A stretch of DNA of 64,000 nucleotides from positions 1,736,001 through 1,800,000 of the forward strand of contig CM028335.1 in the NCBI GenBank assembly GCA_016647705.1, in the 5' to 3' direction. The position numbers were made by a program, and so were the translations under genes. This DNA is from Eucommia ulmoides. Its lineage: Eukaryota > Streptophyta > Magnoliopsida > Garryales > Eucommiaceae. The notes beneath the pieces are model-generated. The model made no database searches. It saw only the letters and a list, made by a program, of their open reading frames with translations, and had not been told where the DNA came from. Below, in pieces: positions 53,284-64,000 of this stretch. How positions within the stretch are numbered: the stretch's first letter is position 1; every line of letters begins with the position of its first letter.

Positions 53284-53474
53284 TATTAGAATATTAGATT
53301 TAGAGGAATATTATTTCTACTAGATTCTTCTATTCTCTATTCTCTCTTTGTTATTCGTTAGTAGTTTGTAACAAGCTCACCCTTCAGCCTATATAAGGGA
53401 CCTTCTTTTGTTGTTGGATATGAAATGAGAATGAGAATTTAGTATTCCCTTGTATCTCTTCTTCTTTTCTAATA
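53284..53474 (+). repeat. 5' LTR of the small copia-like element (right)
   Basis: 191 bp; lacks the TTATAGATATTGTT...-type stretch present in the other LTRs, joining GTAGTTTGTAACAAGCTC. Confidence 0.85.
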
Positions 53475-54558
53475 TGATATCGGAGCAATTACCTTTTACT
53501 CGACGCTCTCTAAAAGAAACCATATTCAAGGGGGGAGGCGGTGGCTATATCTCCACGTCGCCTCCCCTGCCATTTTTGAGCTTCATTTGCAGCGGCGATT
53601 TCTCCCTTGCCATTTTCATTTTTCATTTTCGAGCCCCATTTTAGTAGCGATTTCTTCGACTCCTCTTTCAAGAATTATCATCATTGATATTGATTTGTTG
53701 TTTCGATCGATCATTTTGAATCAACGATCGATTTCGGATCGTCTCAACAGTCTGTTTCATTTCTATATCCTCAATCGATCTATTGTTTTACCGTTTTGCT
53801 GTGTTCTATGATGAAGGACAACATCAATTCATTTCCTCCGTTGAAAGACAACTTGTTCTTGCGAAATTGCGTAACAGTTGTTTATTTACACTTTGCGCCC
53901 TGTCAACTTGCAAGTTGTTTAAAGTGAAGCCTGCCATTATTCCAGAAATTGCACTTTGTTCCTTGACTGTTTTCTCTTGTGCCTCTGCACATTTTCCTGC
54001 CTTTGTATAGTATTTCAATTTTTTTTTTCTTCTAACTGCTTTGTTCAGCAGCTCTTTCCCCATCCTCCCACTTCCCAAAAGTGGATAGATGGCGGTTTTT
54101 TGGGTGTATCTTGTTCCCCACGCCGATTTCTCTACTCTATTTTTGAGTTGTTTTCCCATACTCCCACTTCTAGAAAGTGGATGGATGGCGGTTTTTTGGT
54201 TATGACTTGTTCCTCACGCCGCCTTTTTTGCTCTATTTTTTAGCTCTTTTCCCATTCTCCCATATTTCCCGATCTCTCCACATCTGTCTCGATGGTTAGA
54301 CAGTTGTGGATGAATGATGCTTTTTCGGATGTGGCTTGTTCCCCATGCTGCCTTTTCTTCTCCATAGATTCCCCTTCGTAGATGTTTGGATTTCTTCTCT
54401 CTTCTCCATAAATTCCCCTTTGTGGATATTTAGATTTCTCTTTGTATTTTGTTTTGGTTTCTGCTACTGCAGTGTACTGAATGTGTTTCTATGTTCTGTT
54501 GTTTTTATTTTCATCTTTTACCAAGATGAGAATTCACATTCTCCATCTTGAGCGGGAG

Positions 54559-54761
54559 TATTAGAATATTAGATTTAGAGGAGTATTATTCCTACTAGAT
54601 TCTTGTATTCTCTATTCTCTCTTTGTTATTCGTTAGTAGTTTGTTATAGATATTGTTATTTGGTTGTTTGTAGTTTGTTATAAGGGACCTTCTTTTGTAG
54701 TTGGATATTAAATGAGAATGAGAATTCAGTATTCCATTGTATCTCTTATTCTTTTCTAATA
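54559..54761 (+). repeat. 3' LTR of the small copia-like element (right)
   Basis: 203 bp; lacks the CAAGCTCACCC...TATATA stretch, which includes the presumed TATA region of the LTR promoter. Confidence 0.85.
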
Positions 54762-55219
54762 ATTAGTCATGTTTTAAGGTCTAATTTGCGATTAGTCCTT
54801 TCTTATTATTAAGTTTTGATTTAATTCCTTAAGTTGAATATCAATTGTGTTTTGGTCCCGCATTATAGGGATTGTAGAGACATTGTGGGGATTGTAGGGA
54901 GACCTTAGTGAGTAAATTCAGTTTTATACTGAATATTAGATACATGTAACGAATTTTAGTAACATGTAACGAATTTTAGTTACAATTTCATAATTGTTAT
55001 TATATTTTTACATATATTTGTGTATTTTTTGTTTTAGTTTTGCAAGTTCATCGGATCTGGTCGGTTGATGATCATTGATCAAACAAACTAAACACTAATT
55101 TCAAAAACAAATTTCTAACGATTAAAGTTAAAAATTAGAATTTAGAGCTAGAATTTAAAACATAAACAGAAAGTCAGAAATCTAGATATAAAGTTAAAAT
55201 GGAAACAAATCAAACTTAC

Positions 55220-55270
55220 CTTCGCAGTGTCGCTTAACGTTTTCATTGATTCGGCATCTTCATTTACCAT
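55220..55270 (-). pseudogene. Orphan first coding exon, right copy
   Basis: Minus-strand ATG at 55270 encodes the same 17 residues (MVNEDAESMKTLSDTAK) and ends at the same AAG/GTAAGT donor as 21554-21604. Promoter-like sequence is at 55817-55824. Confidence 0.45.
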
Positions 55271-55322
55271 AGTCACAACCTCACAGCCTCATTGGGATGC
55301 ACAATGATGTAGATTGAAAATT

Positions 55323-55554
55323 GGGTTAATTATATTTTACCTCCTTGTGGTTTGACTAATTTGTACTTTACTCCCTGTGGTTTGAAAATAATTACTTACT
55401 CCCCTGTGGTGAGATATTTGTTGCACTTATCCCCCTACATCAGGGAGGTAAGTGGTTTGAAAATCTGACCACAAGGGGGTAAGTGGCGATTTTCAAACCA
55501 CAGGAGGTAAGTGCAAATTGGTCAAACCACAAGAGGGTAAAGTGAAATTAACCC
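55323..55554. mobile_element. Foldback MITE, GGGTTAATTACA family (right)
   Basis: Mirrored copy of 21271-21501, from GGGTTAATTATATTTTACC to AAAGTGAAATTAACCC. Confidence 0.85.
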
Positions 55555-55816
55555 TTGAAAATTTGTAGGTATTTTAAGATGAGGAAAGGGAGTGGAAGAT
55601 GATGTGAGAGAGAAGACGCGAGAGGGAAAAACGAAGAAGAGTCGAAGACGATATGATGACGAAGCGAGATGGACAAAGACGAAAACGCTGGAGAATGGAG
55701 GAAGGAAGAATATGGAAGAAGAGCTCGAGTTTGGAGGAAAACAGGTGACAACATGAGCGGTAGCAGCGAATAGGAGTCTCAAGTCTGATTGAAACACTAA
55801 TTTGAAGCATCAAGCA

Positions 55817-55824
55817 TATTTATA
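55817..55824 (-). promoter_or_regulatory. TATA box of the orphan first exon (right)
   Basis: TATAAATA on the minus strand, downstream of the GC-rich GGGGCGGGCGGGACGG box (plus-strand sense), mirrored from 21001-21008. Confidence 0.5.
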
Positions 55825-56149
55825 TCAAAGGGGCGGGCGGGACGGATTTAAGTGGTTAGAATTGAGCACACCCGCTACCCGACTCTATACCCGAAAAACA
55901 CAGCTTACATGGCGCGCGTTTCTACCCGTTTTATCTTACACCCGATTTTTTTGGGCCGGTTAGTTGTTCGCGGGTGGATCGGGCCAATCGGGTTTTTGCA
56001 CACCGCTAATCATGAATAATTTTTTTTCCTTTTTTTTTTTTTGCAAAAATATTAATATATTTAAAATTTCCATCCAATTTCCACCTTTGAAAATTTCTAG
56101 AGAGAAGAGTAGAGAGAGAGAACATGTGGATAGGATAGGGGTTGGAGGA

Positions 56150-57901
56150 TTTCATGAGGCAGCTTTTCAAATTTCAATTTTTCATAAAAGTGAGAAGATC
56201 GAGTTTTTCCAGTGCATTACACTCTTTTAAAATTTTAAAATTACTATTTTTTCATAAAATTGGAAAAGTCGTATATTTTTAGTGAGATATACTCTTTTAA
56301 AATTTCAAGTTTTAGAGTGTTTCATAAAATTGATAAAATCATATATTTTTTTAAGAGACATAACTTTTAAAAATTTAACGATTTTGAGTTTTACATAAAC
56401 TTTGGGATATTAGGTATTTTCATTGAGTTAACATTTTCAAAACTTAACAATTTTGAGTTTTTCATTAAATTGACAAAATATTATAATGTTTTTGTGACTT
56501 TACAAAATTTCACAATTTTGAATTTTTATAAATTTAGAAAAATAATATAAAGGAAAATTATATTTTCCAAATTTTTTGAATTTCGACCGTTTGAATAATA
56601 TATTATCTACTGAAATCTAGGGTTAAAGATTGCATTGCAACAACTTAACCCTATTTTGCATGCATGGGAAGAGGCCATTTTCACGCGATCATTCTTTTTT
56701 TATTCTTTTTAATTTTTTCAAAAATACCAAAATATAAAATTTTATATTTTATATATAAAAAATAATTCTTTACACACAAAAAACAAAAAAAACAAATTCG
56801 ATTATTAAAATTTAATTTTAATTCAATACAAAAAGTTTCAAAATTAATTTATTTTATTTTAAAAATTCACAATTTTGAGTGTTTTTAAGGTATAACCTTT
56901 TAAATTTTTATTATTTTGAATTTTTTTAAAATTGATGAAATCAAGTATTTAGGGGAGCCAGCCTTTCAAAAGTTCATGAATTATAATTTTTCATAAAGTG
57001 ACAAAATCGATCGGGCTTTTCAAAAGTTCATGAATTACAGCTTATCATAAAGTGACAAAATCAAGCATTTTCAATGAGTTACACCCTGTCAAAATTTTAC
57101 AATTTTAAAAAAAATATATAATGAGAGAATATATTTTTCTAAATATTTGAATTTCGACCGTTTGAAGGAAACCTAATAATATATATCTTACTTTGCATGC
57201 ATGGGAAGAGGCCATTTTTACTCTATCATTCCTTTTTTTTTTTTTTTTCAATTTTTTTGCAGAATATTTTTTTTTGGTTACTAGAGTTGAATTTGAAAAT
57301 AATTAAAATTTCATGAATAAATAAATAAAAAACATATAATTTTCAAATTTGAAAAAAAAAAAAAAAACTCAGATTCTTCAAAGAAAACAAATATTAAATT
57401 TAGAACAGTTTATTAAAATAACAAAAAAATGAATTTCAAAATTTATATTTAAAAATAAATGTGATTCTTTTTACCAAATTCAACTTAAAATACTTTTTTT
57501 TTTCAAAAATACCAAATTAAATTTTAAGATTTTATATTTAAAAACTTATTCTTTAAACAAAAAAAAAAAATATCGTTTTTCAATTTGAAAAAGTAAGCTC
57601 GAATTTAGTTTTAATTTAATTTGGAATTTTGAAATAATTGTTGATAAAAACATACAAAAAAAATAAAAAATTTAATTTCTTAATCAAAAGCAATAAAAAA
57701 TTTATTAAAAACATAAAAAATTACATAATTCAAGAAAAATGATAACTTTAATTTCTTAATCAATAGCAATACAAAATCTATTAAAAACATACAAACAAAA
57801 AAAAAATACATTATTCAATTTATTAATCAAAAACAATACAAAATTCATTAAAAAAAATACAAAAAAAAATAAAAAAATAAAGACTCTTTTTATCATCAAG
57901 A
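56150..57901 (-). repeat. 3' flank of DUF7138 copy 4: satellite and RY modules
   Basis: Mirrored copy of 18,864-20,670. RY modules occur at about 56,578-56,690 and 57,150-57,230 on the minus strand, and the degenerate 75-80-bp units between 56,190 and 57,110. No gene. Confidence 0.75.
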
Positions 57902-58555
57902 TTAAACAACGTAATTGTTTAAAAGATAAAAAAAATCTTTACACCAACAAAATGGATCGCTGCACACCGGATGACCACCGGTGCTGCATTCCATCTCCGG
58001 CGAGGGACGATAGGTGGCTTCCGTCGTGTTTTGTAACAAATGCATAATCAGGTCGTTCAAGGTGGAGTAAAGAGATGTCGCATCGTCCTCCGCTTCAGTA
58101 CTCGTCGTCTGTATATCTTCACTCCCCACTTCAAAAATCACGGACTCCAAGACCGGAAAACTATTCAGCGGTGCTCCTGCATCTTTCAAGTAGAAATTCT
58201 CCGGCACCGGAAAACTTGCAGTGGCAGAGGGTACGATCACAGTCCTATCTACCCTCCGTCTTCTTTCCCTCCTCGATCGCTTCAGAATCACGTAGATGTA
58301 GCAATCTTTCTCACGAGCTACGGCCGCAAAATCAATCTTTGCCGTGATCGGAATCCTCTCGTAACCTTCCTCCGCCCACAACTCCTCGTTGTCGTGGACA
58401 AGATAACTTAAAATCTGATTCGCCTGCATTTCGATCAACCGGCTCAACATGGACTGATATGCTTTGAATGTGAGCGACGGACGAATCGGAAGGTTTCCGG
58501 CGTCAATCTCTCTCTCTCCGTCGAAGAACACCACCGGAAAAACCACATCCGCCAT
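57902..58555 (-). CDS. DUF7138-family protein, copy 4
   Basis: A single exon encodes 217 residues from ATG 58555. It is nearly identical to copy 2; in the residues I compared it differs by about two substitutions (Ala to Glu near residue 42, Ala to Val before PENFYLK). All features of the family are intact: FPVVFFDGER start, basic cluster at 92-104, and the C-terminal CxC. The near-identity with copy 2 across an inverted duplication points to a recent event or gene conversion. Confidence 0.8.
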   Translation of the reverse strand: MADVVFPVVFFDGEREIDAGNLPIRPSLTFKAYQSMLSRLIEMQANQILSYLVHDNEELWAEEGYERIPITAKIDFAAVAREKDCYIYVILKRSRRERRRRVDRTVIVPSATASFPVPENFYLKDAGAPLNSFPVLESVIFEVGSEDIQTTSTEAEDDATSLYSTLNDLIMHLLQNTTEATYRPSPEMECSTGGHPVCSDPFCWCKDFFYLLNNYVV

Positions 58556-58597
58556 CTCCAACAGTTGAATATTTAAATTGAAGATGGCGAGGAGGGG

Positions 58598-58605
58598 TAC
58601 TTATA
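58598..58605 (-). promoter_or_regulatory. TATA box of DUF7138 copy 4
   Basis: TATAAGTA on the minus strand, 43 bp before the ATG. Confidence 0.65.
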
Positions 58606-58770
58606 GGGGGATTCATGGCAAAAATATCGGTATTTTGTTATACAAGATATCATAAGACGACTTTTTTTCTACCGTTAAAAAATTCTAGAGAGAGAGAAAT
58701 TCTTTATTTGCACTATAGTTCCTCAAGTATTGATTTCAACAATTTCAACCCCAATTTGTTGGAAATTCAT

Positions 58771-59322
58771 TAGGGATGGCAAAAAATAAAAATAAAAATG
58801 AACCGATGGATAATAGAGAGAAATTGAACCAAATGGTTTGATTACGGTTTTGGTTTTGAAATTAGCAACCGTAACGGTTTTGGTTTTGGGATAGTAACCG
58901 CGAAACCGAACCATGAAACCAAACCATGAAATCGAATCACGAAACTGATATTTTAGATATATTTTTAAGACATATATACCCTCATTTTTTTATATATGTA
59001 AAATTTAATCCCTTATATATGTGTGTTTATTTGTTTACACTTTATTTTTTTATATTTATATTTGATATTTTAGTTATATATTTTTTTTATATATAAAAAA
59101 CAAGGGTCTACTGTTTTGCGATTTTTTTTTTTATAAAATTAAAAAATATTAAATGGTTTTGTGGTTTTGGTTTTGTTTAAATTTAAATAGTTCGGTTTTA
59201 AAATCGTTTAAAAAAAATTAACGATTTTAGTTGCAGTTTTGATTTAATATATGACTAACGGTTTTGGTTTTGATTTTGGTTTTATATGAAATCGAACTGA
59301 AGCCGAACCATTGACATCCGTA
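58771..59322 (-). mobile_element. Complete hAT-like MITE upstream of DUF7138 copy 4
   Basis: Plus-strand ends TAGGGATGGCAA and TTGACATCCGTA. The target duplicates are AAATTCAT (58763-58770) and AAATTCAC (59323-59330), one mismatch. Mirrored copy of 17449-17996. Confidence 0.85.
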
Positions 59323-59715
59323 AAATTCACCCATAAAACTATTACTTAAAAAAGTTCAAAATAAGTACGACTTGTTTTTTTGTCATAATTTATTTTTTAT
59401 AATTCCTAAATTTATATGTAGAGGTGAAGAGGTATTTAAAAGAGAAGAGGGCACCAAATTTTGAGATCTATTATTCTAGCTACAATAATTTTTTTATAAG
59501 TCCGTAATTCTATCAAAAGTTTAAAACAATTGTCTAATCATGAGTGGAATGACTCTCATATAATTTTAGGCTGCCTTCGTCAATCGATGATATGAATTAT
59601 GTGCATGCAACTAATTTTTCATTTTTAAAAAAAAAAAAAACGAACTCTTTATATATAAAGTGGAAAAAGTTACAACCTCAGGCGGGAACTCTTTATATAT
59701 AAATTGTTTTTTACC

Positions 59716-59872
59716 AACAAGGTGTAGTTCAAGTGGTTGAAGGGTTTTTGCAAGGTCAGTGGTTCAAGTCTGCGGAAAAACACTTGTTGGAAGAGGTAAC
59801 CACGCACCTCGAACAAAATTAGTCTTACACCCTGTGTGGAGGGGGGACAATCGTGAGTATACAAAAAAAATT
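59716..59872 (+). mobile_element. tRNA-derived SINE (right arm)
   Basis: Begins TTCAAGTGGTTGAAGGG, B-box-like GGTTCAAGTCTGC, body CGGAAAAACACTTGTTGGAAG and CACGCACCTCGAACAAAATTAG, short A-rich tail. Mirrored copy of 16872-17065. Confidence 0.7.
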
Positions 59873-59879
59873 GTTTTTT

Positions 59880-61530
59880 ACTAGTTTGTCTAATTATCAT
59901 TTTATTCCCCTCTACTTCAAAAAATTAAGCCTTACCTATTTCTACTTTTGAATAAAGTGAAAAACAAATTTATTTCCATTTAAATTAACAGAACATGCAT
60001 ATTTAAAAATGGATAGAGTTAAATTTTCCATCCAATTTTTGGATAAAATAGACGAAATCACCAATTTATCTTAATTTTGATTTAATTTTTTTTATTATAA
60101 ATATTTTAAAAATTAAATTAAAATTAATGGATATTTTCATCAATTTTTATCACATATTTTTATCAATTTTTATTTTTATCAATTGGTTGTTACCCTCTCT
60201 AGTTTGTTTAATTATCATTTTATATCCATCTACTTCAAAAAGTTACATTTAACTTATTTTTATTTTTGAACAAAGCGAGAAACTAAATTTTTTATATTTA
60301 AATTAACGGAAGATGCCTAGAAATGCATGGAGTTATATTTTTCATGTAATTTTTGGATGATATAGATGAAATTGCCCGTTTATCTTAATTTTGATTTAAC
60401 TTTTTATCATAAATATTTTAGAAATTAAATTAAAATTAACATAAAGGGGTGATTTCGTCTATTTCAACAAAAAATTGAATGGAAAATTTCGTCCATCTCA
60501 AGACCTTGTTCACCAAAAGATGATATTTATTATGTGCATGCAAGGGGAGGTACTTCCTTACCTTATTAACCGGGGTTCGACTCTTCTGAGATCACTCTGA
60601 GAATTAAATCTTGAACTTAATCTTGAATGCACCAAGCCGATGTGGAAGAATGCGCTCTTAAATTCGCCCAGTGAGGTGATTAGTCGAGGTGCGCATAAAC
60701 CAATTGGGACACACCTTATCATATAACCAAAGAAAAAAAAAAAGTTAAGTTGCTCTTTATCCCGCACTACTTTATTTAATTATCATTTTATTCCCTTCCA
60801 CTTAAAAAAATTATACTTTATCTATTTTTGCTTTTGAACAAAGTAAGAAACTAATTTTCTCCGTCTAAATTAACAGAACAAGCTTAAGAATAGATGGACT
60901 TAAAATTTTCACTTCATAGACGAAATTGTCACTATATCTTAAATTGATTCTATTTTTTCTAATTATATTACATTAATAAAACAGAAAAATATAGTTTCGT
61001 TTAAAAGTAGAAATAGATAAAGTGTAACTTCTTGAATTGGCGGAGAGTAATATCATAGAGTGTAGATCTACAATGACATAATCTTAAGACACCATTCATC
61101 AATCGATGATATGAATTATACTTTACTGACTTCTACTTTTGATCATCACTTTATTTTCTTCCACTTCAAAAACTATACTTTACTGACTTCTACTTTTGAA
61201 CAAAATGAAAAACTAATTTTTTTCGTTTAAATTCACGGAACATGCATAACAATGTATGGAGTTAAAATTTTCATCCAAATTTTGGATGACATAGATGAAG
61301 TTACCTCTTTATCCTAATTTTGATTTAATTTTTTTATCATAAATATTTTTAAAAATTAAGGGTAATCTCATTTATTTGATCCAAAAGTTGGATGTAAAAT
61401 TTAATTACATCTATTATTAATCATATTCCATTAATTTAAATGAAAAAAAAAATGTAATTTCTCATTTTGTTCAAAAGTGGAAGTGGATAAAATGTAGTTT
61501 TTGAAGTGGAAATAATAAAATGATAATTAG
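59880..61530. repeat. Array of related foldback MITEs (right arm)
   Basis: Mirrored copy of 15,214-16,860, with a small local duplication of CTTTACTGACTTCTACTTTTGA at 61,121 and 61,175. Confidence 0.7.
60545..60743 (+). mobile_element. Au-like SINE (right arm)
   Basis: Contains GGGGTTCGACTCTTCTGAG (B box), GTGATTAGTCGAGGTGCGC and GGGACACACCTTATCATATA, and ends in an A run. Mirrored copy of 16001-16215. Confidence 0.65.
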
Positions 61531-61532
61531 AC

Positions 61533-61542
61533 AAAAAAAAAA
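61533..61542. other. Empty target site of the lectin receptor kinase element
   Basis: A single run of 10 A (10 T on the minus strand) lies between GACAA and TTTACCCTCATTTTA. In the left arm the same place holds the 1.5-kb insertion between two T tracts. Confidence 0.75.
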
Positions 61543-62090
61543 TTTACCCTCATTTTAATTTATAAATTAATATTTACCACTTACTTCCCCTATCATTTTA
61601 CCACAAACCTCCTAAATTTTTTGAAAAATTCAGTCAATCCATTGAATTTTTTTTAGAAAAAAAACATAAATCTTATTTAAAAAAATATATTTTTTATTCT
61701 TTTATTTTTAAAAATAAAAAATAAAAAATCACTACCACCTCCATTTAAAAGAAAAAGACTTTTTACTCCCATTTAAAAAAATAGTTTATACCAAAGACCT
61801 CCCCTGTCTTTTGATTTTATACCACAAACCTCCCATGTCATTTGACAAATACCAATCACCCCCTTATAGTTTTACAATTGAAACTATTTACCTCCCTGTC
61901 AGTGAATAGTTACTGACACAACATTGATATTGACAAAAATACCCTCAAAATCATTTAATTTCAATAAAATAACATAAATATTCTTTCTTAATTTAATTTA
62001 TTGGACAAGTATACCCTTCTTTCTCTACCTCAAAGCATTTCCATTTTATTACATGGCCACAAAAATGAAAAATATATATATATATATACA

Positions 62091-62267
62091 CTACCCTATT
62101 TTCCTTTGCAGAGCTGTCACCACCAATGACAAGCTTCTCCTATCCTCGCCAAGTGGTTGGCACCGACGACCTTCATCGCCCCCGCCATAGCCTTGCAACT
62201 GCCACTGACAACGGCACTTCCGCGCCCTCAAAAAATGGTCGTTACCGCCGAATCCAATTGAAGCCAT
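62091..62267 (-). other. 58-codon ORF in the Pack-MULE, right copy
   Basis: Starts MASIGFGGNDHFL and ends RRSLSLVVTALQRKIG; same length as 13086-13262, still open. Confidence 0.4.
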
Positions 62268-62961
62268 CGTTGTCCTCCCTCTCACATCTCCACCTCAGTC
62301 GAACACCAAATAATTAGAATTCAAGTGATCTACAATTCATCAAAAAAAAAAAATCCAAATCCTCCATTGGAGGAGCAGGAAGTTGAAATTCTAAGAAAAA
62401 GAAATACAGCTGAAAATCGAACAATTATATACGACTTATAAGCGGAAATTCATCAATTAAAACATCGATTGTGTCAACCCGAAATCTAACAAAAGGCTTC
62501 TCCTATATCAACTTGCAAAAATTAGTGCAAAAAAATTTGTAAGAAGACGAAGAACTCTGTAACAGAAAATTCGAACAAGAACGGCACGATTAATCGAAAA
62601 ATACGATCAAATCATTTCGTAAATCACCTCCAAATCCATCAAAAAAAGTCAAACGTCTTCCCGAATCTCCAAAAATCAATCCAAAACCCTAAAATTACAC
62701 AACTCGAGATGACAAAAAAAGATCGAAAATCTTACTTGGTAAAACGAACTGATGTGAGTCGTCAAAATTCTTTCAATTTCTACCCCTGTGTTTGGTAGAT
62801 TAAATCGCCGAACAGATTTAAAAAATAAATCGCCGCCGGAGCCAAAGAAATCTACCCGTGTTTGGTAGATTAAATCGATTTCTTCATCACCGGAGATGGA
62901 ATGGGGAAGAAAGTCGATTCACAGGGTGAAGAAATGAAAATGAAAGGGGTGAAGAAATGAG

Positions 62962-63093
62962 TCATTTCACATTCCTCATGATAAACTTGTTCTGATCATC
63001 AAGAAACTTCACTCTCACCTGAGTCACCTGTCCTCGAGATCCCGTCTTCCCCATGATTTTCAGAACAATTGTGGGTTTTATTGCAAACTCCAT
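62962..63093 (-). pseudogene. RPS28: Captured 5' part of eS28, right copy
   Basis: ATG 63093 encodes [34 protein letters not shown] and FIMRNVK followed by TGA: 43 residues, one codon shorter in match than the left copy. The residue Gln at position 35 agrees with normal eS28, whereas the left copy has Glu. Confidence 0.88.
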
Positions 63094-63525
63094 TCTTTAG
63101 AACTGGAGCAAAGATAGACGACGGCGAGACGGCGATTCGGCGAAGGACGTCCTAGTACGTAAACAACGAAGGATGGCTAAGGTACGGAGGCAGTAAATCA
63201 GGATCTTCAATCTTGGCCGAAGCTCGGAACAAGAGATCTGAGGTAGAGGAGAGGACTGATGAGAGAGATCGGGAGAAATGAGGTACACAGGTAGAGAGGC
63301 GGTGAGAGGAGAAAAATCAAGAGGGTAAATCGGTAATTTTACTTAGAACTTTTTAATTGAATAATATCTGATAAAAAGTAAGAGGTAAAATGGTCTTTTC
63401 ACACAAAAATATTGGCAAATAGAGTTGACTGGTATTTATCAAATGACAGGATATATTTGTGGTATAAGATCAAAAGATAAGGGAGGTATTTGGTATAAAC
63501 CCTTTAAAAAAAATACATTTAAACT

Positions 63526-64000
63526 TTGGTTTATATCATGATTTTGTGTTTTCATAAATTTGAAAAAATTAATATAATGAAAGAATATATTTTTCTAAAT
63601 TTTTGAATTTCGACCGTTTGAACGAAACCTAATAATCTAGGGTCAAAGATTGCATTGGAACAACATTCACCCTATTTTGCATGCATGGGAAGAGGCAATT
63701 TTCACGCTATCAGTCTTTTTTTCTCCCTCGTAAATATCAAAATAAATTTTAGATTTTTATATTTAAAATTAAACTAATTCTTTAAAAAAAAAGAAAAAAA
63801 GAAATTCATATATAGAGAGAAAGAAGAGTAGAGAGAAAAATTAAATGGTAAAACTACATTTTTATTTTCACTATATCTTTATTTTCACTTTTGTTCCTCA
63901 AGTATTGATTTCAACAATTTCAACCCCAATTTGTTGAAAATTCATCCATAAAACTATTACTTAAAAAAGTTCAAAATAAATACGACTCGTTTTTGTAACC
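63526..64000 (-). repeat. Block X, inverted, cut by the window end (ghost DUF7138 locus)
   Basis: Reverse complement of about 10,270-10,690: the RY module at about 63,605-63,715, then the DUF7138 upstream sequence, a single MITE target AAATTCAT (63938-63945), then AAAACTATTACTTAAAAAAG. The MED26-like gene is expected just beyond the window. Confidence 0.85.

Larger units (their letters stand above)
53284..54761 (+). mobile_element. Small non-autonomous copia-like LTR element (right copy)
   Basis: LTRs at 53284-53474 and 54559-54761; target duplication ATTAG at 53279-53283 and 54762-54766. The primer-like GATATCGGAGC follows the 5' LTR, and the purine tract GAGCGGGAG precedes the 3' LTR. The interior matches the left copy, with broken frames and 95-bp tandem units at about 54,050-54,300. 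Each LTR here has its own small internal deletion, so the two LTRs differ in length. Confidence 0.85.
61782..63502 (-). mobile_element. Pack-MULE carrying an eS28 fragment (right copy)
   Basis: 1,721 bp with the same long inverted ends (TAGTTTATACCAAAGACCTC, the first bases mutated, and GGTATTTGGTATAAACCC) and the duplication TTTAAAAAAA at 61772-61781 and 63503-63512. It has about 170 bp near 61,920-62,090 (ACAAAAATACCCTCAAAATC to TATATATACACTACCC) that the left copy lacks. Confidence 0.85.
53279..63525 (-). repeat. Segmental duplication block Y, copy 2 (right arm, inverted)
   Basis: Reverse complement of 11,868-23,565 without the 13687-15199 insertion. The far end joins backbone sequence equivalent to 11,868 directly to inverted X at about 63,525, so the 10.7-11.87-kb part of the left arm is missing here. 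Confidence 0.9.

Noticed and set aside
61121..61200. Small local duplication CTTTACTGACTTCTACTTTTGA as a separate element
   Set aside because: Just a short slippage duplicate inside the MITE array.

Overview
The window is nuclear DNA of a flowering plant, most likely a eudicot. It is AT-rich and gene-poor and is dominated by transposable elements. The recognisable proteins are plant families (DUF7138, DUF761/cotton-fibre type, plant-type MED26, plasma-membrane H+-ATPase, an L-type lectin receptor kinase fragment, ribosomal protein eS28). No species can be named from the sequence. There is no sign of a bacterial, organellar or integrated viral genome.

Layout. 1-4,994: mostly non-coding, with two exons of a decayed H+-ATPase gene. 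4,995-10,830: block X (DUF7138 gene, a broken gene of unknown family, a MED26-like gene, and a gene-less ghost of the DUF7138 locus). 11,381-23,565: block Y (Pack-MULE with an eS28 fragment, a second capture element with a lectin receptor kinase fragment, foldback MITEs, two SINEs, a second DUF7138 gene, an orphan first exon, a small LTR element). 23,566-25,331: part of X, inverted, with a dead MED26-like copy. 25,332-33,265: a decayed Tat/Athila-like LTR element on the minus strand, with a 2.85-kb solo LTR nested in its 3' LTR. 33,266-35,130: a third, partial copy of Y. 35,131-46,687: single-copy DNA with low-complexity tracts, MITEs, a SINE and one ordinary gene (DUF761). 46,688-53,278: X again, direct. 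53,279-63,525: Y again, inverted. 63,526-64,000: the start of inverted X, cut by the window end.

The window therefore reads X - Y - X(inverted) - retroelements - part of Y - unique - X - Y(inverted) - X(inverted). Because several insertions are present in some copies and absent in others, with target-site duplications still visible, the copies carry their own empty sites and give a relative order of events. The hAT-type MITE upstream of the DUF7138 genes, the eS28 Pack-MULE and the small LTR element predate the X/Y duplication. The lectin receptor kinase element entered only the left Y copy afterwards.

Genes with intact frames are three DUF7138 copies (a fourth is frameshifted), two MED26-like genes that lack the central TFIIS-N domain, and the DUF761 gene. 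The rest are fragments or pseudogenes. I see no operon-like or clearly novel enzymatic system. The most notable content is the mosaic duplication itself, the two gene-capturing elements with internal empty sites, and the domain-deleted MED26 family. All family assignments come from recall of the families, not from a database search.
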